Position numbers and translations under genes: made by a program
DNA from: Marasmius tenuissimus
Lineage: Eukaryota > Basidiomycota > Agaricomycetes > Agaricales > Marasmiaceae
Direction of reading: 5' to 3'
Length of the DNA stretch: 64,000 nt
NCBI GenBank assembly: GCA_029532415.1
Contig: JAQOTA010000071.1
Coordinates: forward strand, 620,001 to 684,000
Part shown: piece after piece, positions 44,622 to 56,604 of the stretch
Layout: each line of letters opens with the position of its first letter
Position numbering within the stretch: the first letter of the stretch is position 1
Notes under the pieces: model-generated
Databases searched by the model: none
The model's input: the letters and a program-made list of their open reading frames with translations, nothing else
What the model was told of the DNA's origin: nothing

Positions 44622-45039
44622 ATGAAGCCATCCTACTATCCTACTTCTTTGCATGGACTTGTTACAAACATTTCCATCCATTCTCTTGTTTCACGCGTTG
44701 TTTCCCTGATTTGACATGATCCGTTCACCTGGAACTCTGTATTTATTTCCCCGTACCAACTACCCAATAATATTTCCTATCCCCCGAAAGAAACAATAGA
44801 GGGAAAACAATAAGAGTCACAATGGAGGGATGCGCCCACAGCGGGCTACAGGCACAATCGACTTGAGCGCCAGTTGAGCGCCGAGATAATGGCAAACCCT
44901 AACCTATTATGTAATCGTGAGAACTCTGACATCGCTTTTTTTGACTCCCGTGGCCGTCGAGCGGAAACGGTACCGTGCCACTCTTACTCTACGACCACGA
45001 CTATCCCTCTGACTGTCACGGTCAGAACTCTATCAGACA
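44622..45039. other. Intergenic SEC9-MEX67
   Basis: 3' region of SEC9 and promoter/5' UTR of MEX67; no other gene seen. Confidence 0.55.
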
Positions 45040-47545
45040 ATGTTCTCAAGTCCTACACCCGCTCCTGGATCGAGGACAATAGCTTCAAAAGCATTTCGCA
45101 AAGCAGGACTCATCGACCAGGATGCTCAGATGTCTGATGCAAACGACAAACCAGGAGGACGAAAGGGCTCCTCCAAGATACGATCACATCGCCCTCGCGC
45201 CATAGATGACTACAAACAAGGCCCCTCTAGAACGGTGAATATACTTATCACTCATTGCTTCCCTTATTCTTCTAGGCTTGGGTTCAAGTCGTCGTCAACG
45301 CACTATGATTGAATTCACGGGCCGCACTCTCCCTCTTCTCCATTTCCTACGAACAAGCGACTCATACATCGTCCTCTTCTCAATATCAGAACACTCGAAA
45401 TGGTCAAGGAGGTTCGTCGGACGCCTTGTCAATACGCGGCGCATCTCGACCTACACTCGTCGGTCGACTACGAAGGAACGCCGTATCCTCAAATGCCACA
45501 GCCGGTCCATCTCTTATTCCAGTCAGAACCCCTACACGGTCAAAAGCGGGTGCCGGTGGTGTGGAAGCGTGGAGGAAGGTTGTGCAGAAGAGGTGGAAAC
45601 CCGAGACTCGACTCTTGGATCTGAGTGTGAGTGCACAGCGAGCATAGCAATTTTGACTCATGTTCATCCTTTTCTCCCAGAATCTCATAGACGATGAAAT
45701 CGTGAAGAATAACAAGCTTGAACCTCCCGGCTACGGTGGCAGCTCTCGCGAGGCAGCAGTAATCCTCAAGCTGGCCAAGGAACTCAAACCAGAAGTATGA
45801 CTTTTCTGTTATCACCCGGTATACCGCTCACCCCTCGACGACTTAGGTTCAATCGTTAGATCTATCGAATAACAAATGGACTGGACAAGATCTTGCATTA
45901 CTCGGACATTACCTCCCCCAACTCGCCAACCTTTCACTACACAATAACAACCTAAGATTGTACCGAGACCTGGATCACCTCGCCGGAAGGAAGGGAAAGT
46001 TATTGGTGTTGCGGGAGTTGATCCTTGCGGGGAATCATCTGAGAGAAGATGAGTTAGGTAAAGGCAAGACCGAGCATTTCACGAGGTACGTCGCCGTAAA
46101 CTTCACCTGCTTGCTGCCTCTTAACGTCATCTGCAGAGAGGTCAGCAAACGGTTTCCGTCACTCGCGGTGCTCGATGGACAACGTATCAGTGCCATATCT
46201 TTCGACGTACCCCAAGCCTCCACATCCACAACGCCACCAGAAAAACCTTCCTCTACTACGTTCCCGTTGAACATGGGAGGCTCCCTGATTGTTGGCGTGG
46301 ACCCGAGCTTAATTACTCAGTTCTTGATGCGGTATGTCTCAGCTGTTCGTAGCACCCCGATATCTTGCTCATCATCTGATTTAGATATTTCTCGTTCTTC
46401 GATACCAATCGACCGGCACTTCAGAGTGTATACGATCCGACGGCACGATACTCGTTCGCTGTCAATACCACTATACCCGAACGAGCGCGCACACAGGGCT
46501 TGCACAGTCGTTTACCTAATCAGAGGAAGTTGGAGTGGTCCCAATGGCTTTCGAACTCTACGGGCGGCTCGCGTAATCTGACGAGGCTTGGGAACTCGGT
46601 AGAGAAACAGGAACAACGACTGTATATTGGTGGGCAAGCGATTGTGAATTCGTTCCAGGGATTACCCCAGACAAAGCATGATTTGGGTGGCCCTGCAGAG
46701 AAGTTCTCGGTAGACTGTTTCCCTGTTGCGCATGCAGGGATTATGGGACTGTTGACGATTGTACATGGAGAGTTTACGGAATGTGAGTATTGTTCTGTTC
46801 TTCGATCGATGGACCATCACTCACGCTGTTTCCTCAGTGCCGGCGGAGGGATTACGCTCGTTTGATAGGACGTTTTTGCTTGTTCCTGCACCTGATAACT
46901 CTCAGTACGTTGGCTTTAGCTTCATACAAATATCTTTTCGCTTATGTACGGGTAATAGGGCAAAGGCAGAAGGATGGACTGTGGTTATAATATCAGACCA
47001 ACTGATGGTCCGTGGGTACTCAGGCCCTGAGGCCTGGACAGCTGGGCCAATGGTCGTCCAACCTGAGCCTCAGGCCCCTCATCGGAATCCTCCGCCTCAA
47101 CCGCAGGCAGCGGCGCCACAAGGGCAAGCGCAGTCCACTCCAGCCTTGCCGCCAGACCAGCAGGCGGCACTGGTGACAATCGTGAGTGTCGCCAAATTGT
47201 TTGTTGCGTGGTGATATCGTTTAACCGTTACCGTCTTAGCCCGAGCCCCAACGAACGATGGTTGTACAAGTTTGTGCACGAACGGGACTCAATGTGAAGT
47301 TTGCCGTGGATTGTTTGACTGGCAATGGATGGGATTTGGAGAAAGCTGTCGCTAACTTTAACGAGGTCAAGGTATGTCCGGCTAGCCTCGTGTTTCTCGG
47401 GCACTTGCCCTCGCTTCTTACATCGTGTTCTGGTCCTCGTGTTACGGGTACAATGATGCGGCGGGAGCAGCCTGTTTTCTCGGACAAATACTGATTTGGA
47501 CGTTTGAATTCGTAGGGCACGTTATCAAGGGACGCGTTTCTATAA
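45040..47545 (+). CDS. MEX67: MEX67/NXF mRNA export receptor
   Basis: Mex67 with Mtr2 carries mRNPs through the nuclear pore. The start at 45040 gives [19 protein letters not shown], followed by an Arg/Gly-rich N terminus. Then come an RNA-binding-like segment ([40 protein letters not shown]) and LRRs ([61 protein letters not shown]). The NTF2-like domain follows ([56 protein letters not shown]). After a Pro/Gln-rich linker the TAP-C (UBA-like) domain closes the protein ([35 protein letters not shown]), the last 30-nt exon ending in TAA at 47545. All domains of a full-length Mex67 are present. The first intron after GPSRT is uncertain. Confidence 0.9.
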
Positions 47546-48781
47546 CGCTTGTGCTCAAGCGTCGCAACCTATCCACCTCAATTTTCCGTCCGTTTCCATC
47601 TGGACCTACCAGGATCGGCTCTAAACTATCACTGCATCATACAAGATCATACATATCCGCATCGCCTATACCTGCCTGCCTCGTGCAAACTATCCGCTTA
47701 AATATTCGAGTGTTTTCAGTCTAGCTAGTTTTCTGTGTACAACCCATCGACAATTATACGCATTATCATACTTACTGCATCACTATTCTCCCACCTCACA
47801 TTACACGCATAGTTTGTATTTTTATTCTTTTTGAAGTCCTCGGAGGATAAAGGAAGTCAGAGGAAGTTGCCGTGGCGTTGCAGGCAAGGGGCCGAACAAG
47901 TGAATCGGTCCGTTGGGTATGTTTGCTGTACTAAGGCTGTAGGCGCTTGTGTATTACGGCTTTCGTCCTGCCATCATCATAGCTTCCATCCCTCGATTTT
48001 GGATGGCCTCTCTCTAGCCACTGCTGTTGTAGGTCACGCCCATGTGAGACTGCCATCTTCATCTCTACAAGCTTGGTATAAATACTTCTGTGGACCCGCA
48101 TCAGGACGTTCTTTCGTCATCCTATACAGATGATGGTGGACCCTGAAGAGTACAGATCCATGATTCATACCGAATGGGAAGGTTGAAAGAGCGCTATAAA
48201 AAAGCGGTAAGTCCGCCTCAAAATCGAGTGGGAACATATCAGGATTCATTCGTGTGGATCGCGTCCACTGAAGCGGGGAAGTCTAGGCTCCTTGGGACCT
48301 TCTTCAGTGCGAATTGAAGAGCTTCGTAGTTCGATACCGAGCTCACTCGCTCGTTCAGTCTCCTGAAGTGATTCCTGAATACCCGCCTAAACGACAGCAC
48401 AGATGATGGAACTCAATATTCGAAGCCCTGTACGTTATGACGGCCTCGAGGAACTGTCGGCAAACGTTACGCTACGGTGATGTTGAGTCCCAGGGTGAGC
48501 GCTTTGGGAGTATTCTGATGCGATTGCCTCGTTGCAGGTCATAATTCATTCGCATACCAGCAAAACTTTCTGTGTTCCGATGTGTCAAAATAATCGGTAT
48601 ATATATCTGAGGTGCAAACTCACGGGGCTCAACCTTTCCTCCACCCACTCATTCATCGACGTGTCTTTTTCCTCTACCAATCTCTCTTTTCTCCTGTGTT
48701 TCTACTTTTCTCATCTCTAACCTCATCTCGTCTCACTCTATTGACATTCTTATCTCTGTTGTACAATTTGGCCTACGATTC
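47546..48781. other. Intergenic MEX67-ankyrin gene
   Basis: About 1.2 kb; only short unrecognised frames. The segment before 48782 is pyrimidine-rich (CTCTTTTCTCC type), probably the promoter of the ankyrin gene. Confidence 0.55.
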
Positions 48782-51618
48782 ATGACCCGAAGTCGCTCAT
48801 TATTCAATTTTGGCCTCCAATCATCTGCCATACGCGGAGACTATGAAGGAGTGGAACGTGCCCTACAAGCAGGAGCCAACATCAACCTTTTGGACGCGTC
48901 TGGAAGGGGCGCGGTTATGTGCGCGATAGCTGGAGAGCAGTACGTGTCATTTTTCGCGTTTTTGGAAGCTGGTCGAGATCCCGGACACTAACTGCCATAC
49001 TCGCGACGTGCAGCTGGAATGATATAGAAGCTTCGCCCGTGATGTCCTCAAATCGCGTAAAAGTACTTGGGCTACTTCTGGAGTATGCCGAGGACTCCCT
49101 ATATGCTTTCAACGCCCCCCAAAGCGGTTTCAATGGAGTAACGCCCTTAGGGATGGCGGCTTGGTTAAATTCAGCTATTGCTGTACGACTGCTTCTCGAC
49201 AGTAGCTCAGGAGTGGTCGACGTTGATGGTATGGATTCTCATGGGGCGACGCCTTTGATGTGTGAGTGATAAAAAATCACCCCTCTTCATTTCGCTCACG
49301 GACATGCAATAAATCAGACGCTGCGCGTGATGGAAATCTGGATATAGTTCATATCCTGGTGCGGAACATAGATCTGCACTTCTGTGGCGATAGAGCTGAC
49401 ATGGGGAAAACAGTTACAGCATGGCGCCCGGCCAGACTTTAGGGACAAGAATCATCGGACATCCGTTCAGTATGCTCTATCCCATCCGACTATTCTACAT
49501 ACGTGCGAATCCATACTTCGCCAATATCGTCAGCCAGAGGACCAGGTGACGAGTATCCTATCCTTCAAGCTTCCAAGGAGGCTGACACCACCTTTTTCAG
49601 GCTTCATGTTCTTCGGGCCCAAGCAACGCACATGCCTCCCAGTTCTCACATCAAGACCACCTGAAGGCAACGGCGTCTTTGTTAAAGGCCGTCGTATCCT
49701 CAGATGTATCCTCCCTTGAATCCTGGATCTCCTCGTCTCGTACATTGACACCAGCTCTCATCAATCACCCAGACTCACACGGATGGAGCGCCATCCACCA
49801 CTGTTGTTCGGCCCGCGAACTTTCAAGGGAAATTCTGGATTCTCTTTACTGCGCAGGTGCCGAAGTCTCGCTTTTCACCTCCAAAGAGCACTACACCCCG
49901 CTTCATTGTCTGGCTTTTTCGAGCTCGGAAGATGTTTATGACTTCGCCGTACACCTAATACGCGACCTTCGCGCCCCATTGTCGGCTACTGACAAGCAAG
50001 GTGCGACTTGCATGCATATCGCTGCCGAGCATGGAACCAGCGTCGGACTCCTGAAAGCTTTCTTGGAATGTGATACGACCGGTCGTATCCGTGAAATGAG
50101 AGACAGCAATGGGTACGTACTTAGCCACATTCTCTTTCTGAGATATGGAACTTATGTCCGTTGACAGTATGACCGCACTTGATCTTGCCAAAGCAGAGTT
50201 CCGTGAAGTTTTCGGTCTAGCGACCGAGGAACTTCGCCCACGATCTTCCCTATCCGTTACAACGATCCGTCCCAGACTTTGCTCATTCCCGTCATTGCAG
50301 CATGCACTTGGATCAGCCAAACAAGACGACGAGTCCCTATCGTTGTCCGACTTTGATGTTGTTACGGCTGCTCATCAGCTCATCGACAACCTACGCATCA
50401 CTTCACCCTCCCTCCCCCATGACTGCGATCCTACTCATCTCGCCCATATCGAGTCTCTCATACGTGAGACCAGCCATCTCTCGACCGTGATCATCCGCAA
50501 CTTCCGCTCTCGTTGTTCGGGTGCTTCAAAGTCACTCAAGGAGCTAAATGAAGAGTCCTCCGACATCAAAGACCTTCTGCGTGCCGTTGCTCGTGCAGCA
50601 GATGAAAAACTCGTTTCTCATGGTCTGGGCAGCTCAATACGTACCCGGCATTGCCATCGAGAATCTGAGGATTCTCAACTTACCGCAGTATCTTCGCCAT
50701 CCTTTAAACATTCCTCCGAAGCCCCAGCAGAGCGGATCAAATCCCTTCCAGAGAAGGAGACGGTCGAAGAGTCGGCGAAAGCGAAGGAGCCAAGCGCTCC
50801 CTTCTTCAAGGGCTGGTTCAAGCGCAAACCGTCCAAGACTCCTCTGAGCAAGGAGAAACAGGGTCCCACTAGCTCGCCTGTTGACTCCTCGAACCCTTCA
50901 TCGCCCGTCAAACTCCAACCTGAAGCTCCGAACTATCTGACACTGTCAGCTGGTGCAACCTTACGCGCCTCTCCCACCGTTCTCGGTGCTGCGAAGCGAG
51001 AGCTTTCCACGGTAACAGAAAGCCTTGTATCCGTGAGTCTATGGCTTTTGTCCCATGCGTCTCCTGTTGACATGGAAAACTATTCACAGGCGTCTCAATT
51101 CATTGAATCCTCCGAGAGATCGATATCCAGGGCTGAAAGAATTATTGCCAAAGCTGTAAAAGTAAGGCGCAATACCGTCCTATACCGCTTCAAAGTCAGC
51201 TGACTTTTTCTCTGTCGCCTTCTAGAAACGCAAATGTATGCTCGCAGACTTGCGAACCCAATCTGAAGCCCAAGAAAAAGACCTATTCATACGTCCGAAA
51301 AACGGATCACCACGCTCATTTAACTTGAATCTTTCCTCCAAACCCAGTCTTACCTCACTCTACTCCGTCTCGTCGGTCAATTCAGAATTCGAACTTTCGG
51401 CGGATCCTCTATCGTTTGCAGCGATATTAGCTGAGAACGATGATGAGGAGACGAAAGCAATAAGGCGCTTGATCCTCAGGAAAATCGAAGCCAGAACGGA
51501 CGGCGCCCTTGACGAGGTAGAAAAATCTGCACCCCGTCTTCGAGTCGTTAGAGAGACGGTTCGTGGAGTCAAAAGAAGGGCACATCTGGATGTATCACGG
51601 ACTCTACAGAGCCAGTAG
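48782..51618 (+). CDS. Ankyrin-repeat protein of unknown function
   Basis: Multi-exon gene; the joins checked keep frame (for example GEQ/HWNDIE, PLM/YAARDGNLDIVHIL/LQHGARPDF, PEDQ/ASCSSGPSNAHASQFSHQDH). The N-terminal half has about seven ankyrin repeats with recognisable cores: SAIRGDYEGVERALQAGANI, GVTPLGMAAWLNSAIAVRLL, YAARDGNLDIVHILLQHGAR, YTPLHCLAFSSSEDVYDFA and GATCMHIAAEHGTSVGLLKA. The C-terminal half is Ser-rich and partly helical, with a basic patch (FFKGWFKRKPSKTPLSK) and a final charged helix (ETKAIRRLILRKIEARTDGA). No catalytic domain was recognised. Ankyrin proteins are adaptors; partner and site are unknown. Start ATG 48782 precedes the first repeat by a few residues and follows a pyrimidine-rich promoter. 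Confidence 0.75.
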
Positions 51619-52126
51619 TACCAAGGACCTGTTTGTGCATTACTTCACCTTGTATGTATTCTGTATTTAAGTTGTACTTTCTGTAATACCTTAGACATAG
51701 TATAACTACTCTTCTGATGTTCTGTCGGCAACCGTTATGATCTACGAACGTGTGGGGGGAGACCCCTACGAGCTCAACGTCAACCTACAGTCCACACGAT
51801 CATAGCGCAAAAGTCAAGACAGCGGACTTGTTCCCTCGTTTCTGCATCGGTAGACGGTCCATTAACTCAGGCTCAGCCATTGATATATGATACCGTCGAG
51901 CTCGCCCCGAGCGGTCAATGTTCAATATCAACCGAATTAAATGATATCGGACCTCCTTTAGCACCACTGCTAGCGATGTCGACGTCAGACAGTTCTGCGT
52001 AATCACGGGAGTAGCCCATTTAGCAGTAATATCTCAAAGCAACTGAAAATCGTGGAGTATGTATGGGATGTAGTAATACACATGCAAAGATGATAGGGAA
52101 TCGACGGTGCTCAAGTGGGATCAATA
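51619..52126. other. Convergent 3' region
   Basis: Between the ankyrin gene and VPS39, which converge. No gene or repeat seen. Confidence 0.6.
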
Positions 52127-55100
52127 TCAATGCTTGCCTTGGTTCACCTTGCGAGAGAATGCCTCCCTGCAGTAATGATGGGTGACCTCTCCTCTATGTT
52201 ACGGAGTCAGGGACAAGTACAACGGAGATTAAGGGGAAGACTCTGACCTGGGACTATGCACTGCTATGACACTGTTGCCGATACGTTTACTGCACTGAGG
52301 ACATCTAGGGGGAAAGACTGTCAGCGGTACGTGAAGAGGCATGACTGGCGATGGACCCACATTCGACTATCAGTGACCTTGACTCTCCGCGATTGCAAGG
52401 CCATGAGTGACCTAGATAGTTGGTCGATTCTCGCCTTGCTAACAGACCGCATGACATGCGCGTCGAAGACCGGTATTCTCAGACCCTCAATCAGGAATGT
52501 CCGAAGATCTTGTGTGGTAACCAAGGGAGGGAGAAGCTGCAGTGCTTCAATGGTATCCAGGCGCGGACTGTGGCGACTGATGAGATCAAGGGCGGGTTGT
52601 AGAAGATCGACGTCGGTTTTGACAGTCGGACGAAGATATATCCGAAGAAGAGTTAAAAATACGTTGCTTGTGGGAGCGTTTGGCTTGTAGTAACGCTTGC
52701 AGTACCTAGACGAACGGTGTTAGAGATCTCGGGATATGGGAAGATGATTGCTTACTCTTCTGCCTTGAAGTACTCGTGGAGCTTATAAACGTAGAGTTCG
52801 AGCGCTTGATCATGCCGACCTAACTTCCCAAGCAAAATTGCACGGGCCTCAAAGAGATCTAAAGTTGGGGGTAGTGAGCACGTGACCGCGTTGGAGTCGA
52901 CAGGAAAATTACCTTCAGAGGATAACAAACCATAGAGCCTATCTACTTGATAGATGTCGGTTGTGTCAATGAATCGCAAAAGCTTATTGTATAGCTCTTT
53001 GCGAGACTCTGAAGTTCAACCAGTAAATACACATGATCAATAGTAAAGGCCTTGACACTCACTTTCGTCTCCACGTTTCCGAGAGCTTATAGTCATCTTG
53101 GCATAGAGCTCTGCGATCCTGTCATGAAACTCCTCCGAGTCCTCCTCTCGCTCTTGGATCAGGTACTCCAAGTACAGAGCACAGAGATTGGGGTCCATAT
53201 CCTCGAGATAGTTCGCCACCTCTTTCCGAGGTAGTTCAACGTCCTCGGACTTGAAAACCTATATGTTGTGGTCATGTTTGTGAGTAGTTAGTATAGTCCA
53301 GAATGCGACTCGATTACCTCGAGAGCCCTAGTCGAATCTTGCTCAAAAAGCCATCGCGAAGACTCAAAGATCTGGTCCAAGTATTCGGGTCCCAGTCTTT
53401 TCAAATATCGAATCGACGGGTCCAGCCTGTCCTCCATATCGTCCTCTTTCTCACCAAGCCTGAAAGGGTGACGTGAGGATGCCTCATCATATCGAGATGG
53501 AGTAATACGACTCACTGGCGAAGTAATTGAAGCGCCTTACGGTGCATCTTCTTCTGATGGTAAAGGTCAAGGAGCTCGTGGTACTTCTGCAGGAATATCA
53601 GTAACATGATGGCGAATATCGATTCACTTTGACACATTACCTGTCTTTCCCTGAGGATCCCTTCAACCTCCTCGACTTCACACCAATTGGCAATACGGAA
53701 AAGAGAACCAGCCAATGCAGGACGGACCATAAGATACGATTTGAACAAGGCAGTATCGACAACTTGTGCATAGCGGAGTAATTGCTCTGGGGTCAGCGCT
53801 GAGAGCTGGGTACTAGGTATTTCGAATAAGTCTTCGAGCGAAGTTTCCGACAGAGGTGCGATGGTGTGAGCTTGATTGGCAGGCGTTATCCCCACAGCCG
53901 CCAGGGCTCCAGCAAGGTGAGGCCGGCGATCAGCCAGAAAGCGGAGGAGACTTTCAACTGATCTATTCAGGTCATCTGTCCACCACTATGAGCATCTGCG
54001 GATAAAATCGATACGAAGAGTTTAGTCCTCACTGTGAACGTTATCCACAACGGTCGATTTTGGCCTGGTCTGAGGGCCTGAGCGGTTGGAGCGAATCGAT
54101 GCAGTATCATCATCCTTCTGAGTCACTGAAGCGGCCCCTCCCAGGTAGGCTCCCAATTGATTTCTCAGCCGTCCTCTGAAGGCACCAGTAGCGCTTTGCA
54201 ATCCCAAATTCTCCAAGAGGTCAGAAGCTGCCGAGACGGATGCAGATATACCCTTTTCGTGACTCGGTCCAGATCCGTCGCCAGGATTGTCTACCGATGA
54301 ATTTGCTTCTGGCTCTTCTCTCTTCTCCTTCTCCTGACCGTCTGGATGGGATTTGGTTGATTCCGCGTCATCGACAGGTGCAGGGGGAGCTGGCCCCCCG
54401 TATAGAGTTATCCATTGGTCCTGTGGTACCGAAAGCCTGCCTGATATCGAAGATGGATATAAGGCGACGACTTTGGCAGGGTTCACGTTAAGCTCAATGA
54501 ATTCATCGATCGCCTCATCGAACTTTCGGGCTCGGAATAGTGTCACGGCGTTCAACATGCGGACGAGCGTGCGTCTCTTGTCCTGAATGTTGTTGATAAG
54601 CGAGCGTAACACGACAAAAGAAGGACGAATGGTATTACTTTATCAGGTAAGACGGCCTCTTCGACAGTTTCGAGAAGCTTCAGAGCAAAGTCATATTGAC
54701 CCGACAGAACTAGTTCGTCTATCTGCTCTGACCACGGCTTCATCCATATCTGCCAGAGCGTACTGCCTTCGTTTGTCGCAGCCGTTCTGTCTGTGGGAGT
54801 GGTGACCAGATACAAGGGTGATTTAGAAGCGGGAGATGGGGTCAACAATCGTATCGTCGCGTTGCTCGCGGTCAGAGCTGGTGGTGTGGAGACCGGATCT
54901 GCCATTGTATCCTTGTTGAATGGATAGACAAATGTTTGAGTTGGTTGGAACGATATAGATGACCTTATCTGTACGGCGGTGGTAGAGGTCATTTGTGTCA
55001 CTTGGGCCGATTCAACCTGAATTTTCTGTTCAGTGATCGGAAGCGAGCCCGGAGGCAGGACGGCAAATAGGTATGGCCTTAGAAATGCTGCACAATCCAT

Positions 55101-56209
55101 GAGTATCTGAGCTTCATCCGAAGATTTTCACGCACATATCTCCTCGGGAGGAGCGGACCATACCGCAGCGCTCCGACCTGTAGGCTTTGCATCCTTCCCG
55201 ATGATAATTCCCTCATCTGCGAGACTCAGAAAAACCTCCAGATGAACTTGAACGGGACATACATACTGTCTCTGAGAATGAGCGTATCATCGTCGTTTAG
55301 GTGCACCACTCCAGGTTTTACCTTCGCACCGAGTCCTAAAGTCATGTATCCGGTCAAACCCGTGAAGGTTCCCATCGCTGACGGTGCCCCCGCAGCAGGA
55401 AGAGGCATTGTGACCTCCGTCGCGGTAAGCTTCTCGAATGAAAATATGGCGTATTCATTTGCAGGGTAGGCGAAACATGCGTGATCATTGTCGATAAAGG
55501 AAATGACTCGAGGGGAGTGAGGCAGGGCATATTCCTTTAACACAGTAAGGTTTCATCAACTTGATGAGTGAAATCTCGGAGACGAAACGATGGATGTCGC
55601 ACCTTGACCTCCTGAGCCTCTCCATCCTTCCAACAGTATATCACGACCTTCCTTCGACAACCCACAACGAGGCGCGTAACCAAAGTTGGTATAGATTTCT
55701 TGGAAGGCTTGGTAAATCCTACTTCAAGGGATCCGTCCGGTAAGAGATACTGAACACAAGTATGGACGGCGAACGAGAACGCGGCTTTGGCATTGGTGAG
55801 AATAGTGGGAGGAGAAAGTCCAGGTAATGGATAAAGAGTAACGATCGCCTCTGGGAGTCCCTTTCAATGAGAACGACGCGACGAAGCTGCGGAACAGGCA
55901 CACACCAGATAAGACAACCAGTGAGTTGATATCCTTGACGAAACCCAGCTGTTCGATAGACTTTCTAGCAAGACCTTTCTTCACTTCCACCAATGTTAGA
56001 GCCTCGTTTCCTTCCGCGGGGTCATTGTCTATTCCGTAAATATGCAAATTTCCTGTCACCGTCCCTACATACAGCCTATCTCCTGCATTAAACCATCAGC
56101 AACTTGAAGAGGAATTGGATGGGACAAGACCAGTGCCTTGGACAAAAAGGGAGTCGATTCGCTCCTTGAAGCCTGATAGGATAGATTTGGGAGACAAGAA
56201 CGGCGCCAT
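52127..56209 (-). CDS. VPS39: VPS39/VAM6, HOPS complex subunit
   Basis: Vps39 is the HOPS tethering subunit that binds Rab7/Ypt7 and drives vacuole and late endosome fusion. The start at 56209 gives MAPFLSPKSILSGFKERIDS; after an intron the CNH domain follows (FVQGTGDRLYVGTVTGNLHI, QLGFVKDINSLVVLSG, and further blocks to about 55,200). Clathrin-repeat-like helices come next (EQIDELVLSGQYDFALKLLE, LFRARKFDEAIDEFIELNVN, ESLLRFLADRRPHLAGALAA, KYHELLDLYHQKKMHRKALQ, VANYLEDMDPNLCALYLEYL). The C-terminal Vps39 domain and zinc-binding end are also present (ARAILLGKLGRHDQALELYV, RICPQCSKRIGNSVIAVHSP, GEVTHHYCREAFSR). The stop is TGA at 52129-52127. At least ten short introns. The gene looks complete. 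Confidence 0.9.
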
Positions 56210-56604
56210 TCGTGGGTATTGTTGACGTTGTTACTAGGACCACATTGGATGATGTTAGAAGTGAAGCGGAGCAGCAGGCTCAAGCAACAGCTGTCCTGAA
56301 GTGGCAGTATTTTCTCACGCTTCACAGTCAGTTTCTCTTGTTCCGGGCGGGAACGTTGAAGTTCACCCTGTACTTCAAGTTAGTAGTACTTCCCAATCTT
56401 GCTACTTGTAATAGACCTCAATCTTTCCCGTGCCAGCTTCTCGCATCAGTCACTTGCTTCCCTTCCAACCGCACTACCTCACTGCTCCGCATCAGGAATT
56501 CAATAGAATGACACACTGTCACTGTGGGGGCGCCTGAGGGGCGCTGATGCTCGCTGATGCAGATGGTTGAACGCCAAAACAAGCCTTTTCCAGAAACCTC
56601 CACC
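56210..56604. other. Divergent promoter VPS39 / P450
   Basis: 395 bp between start codons. No further gene seen; an in-frame upstream ATG for the P450 exists at 56557. Confidence 0.55.
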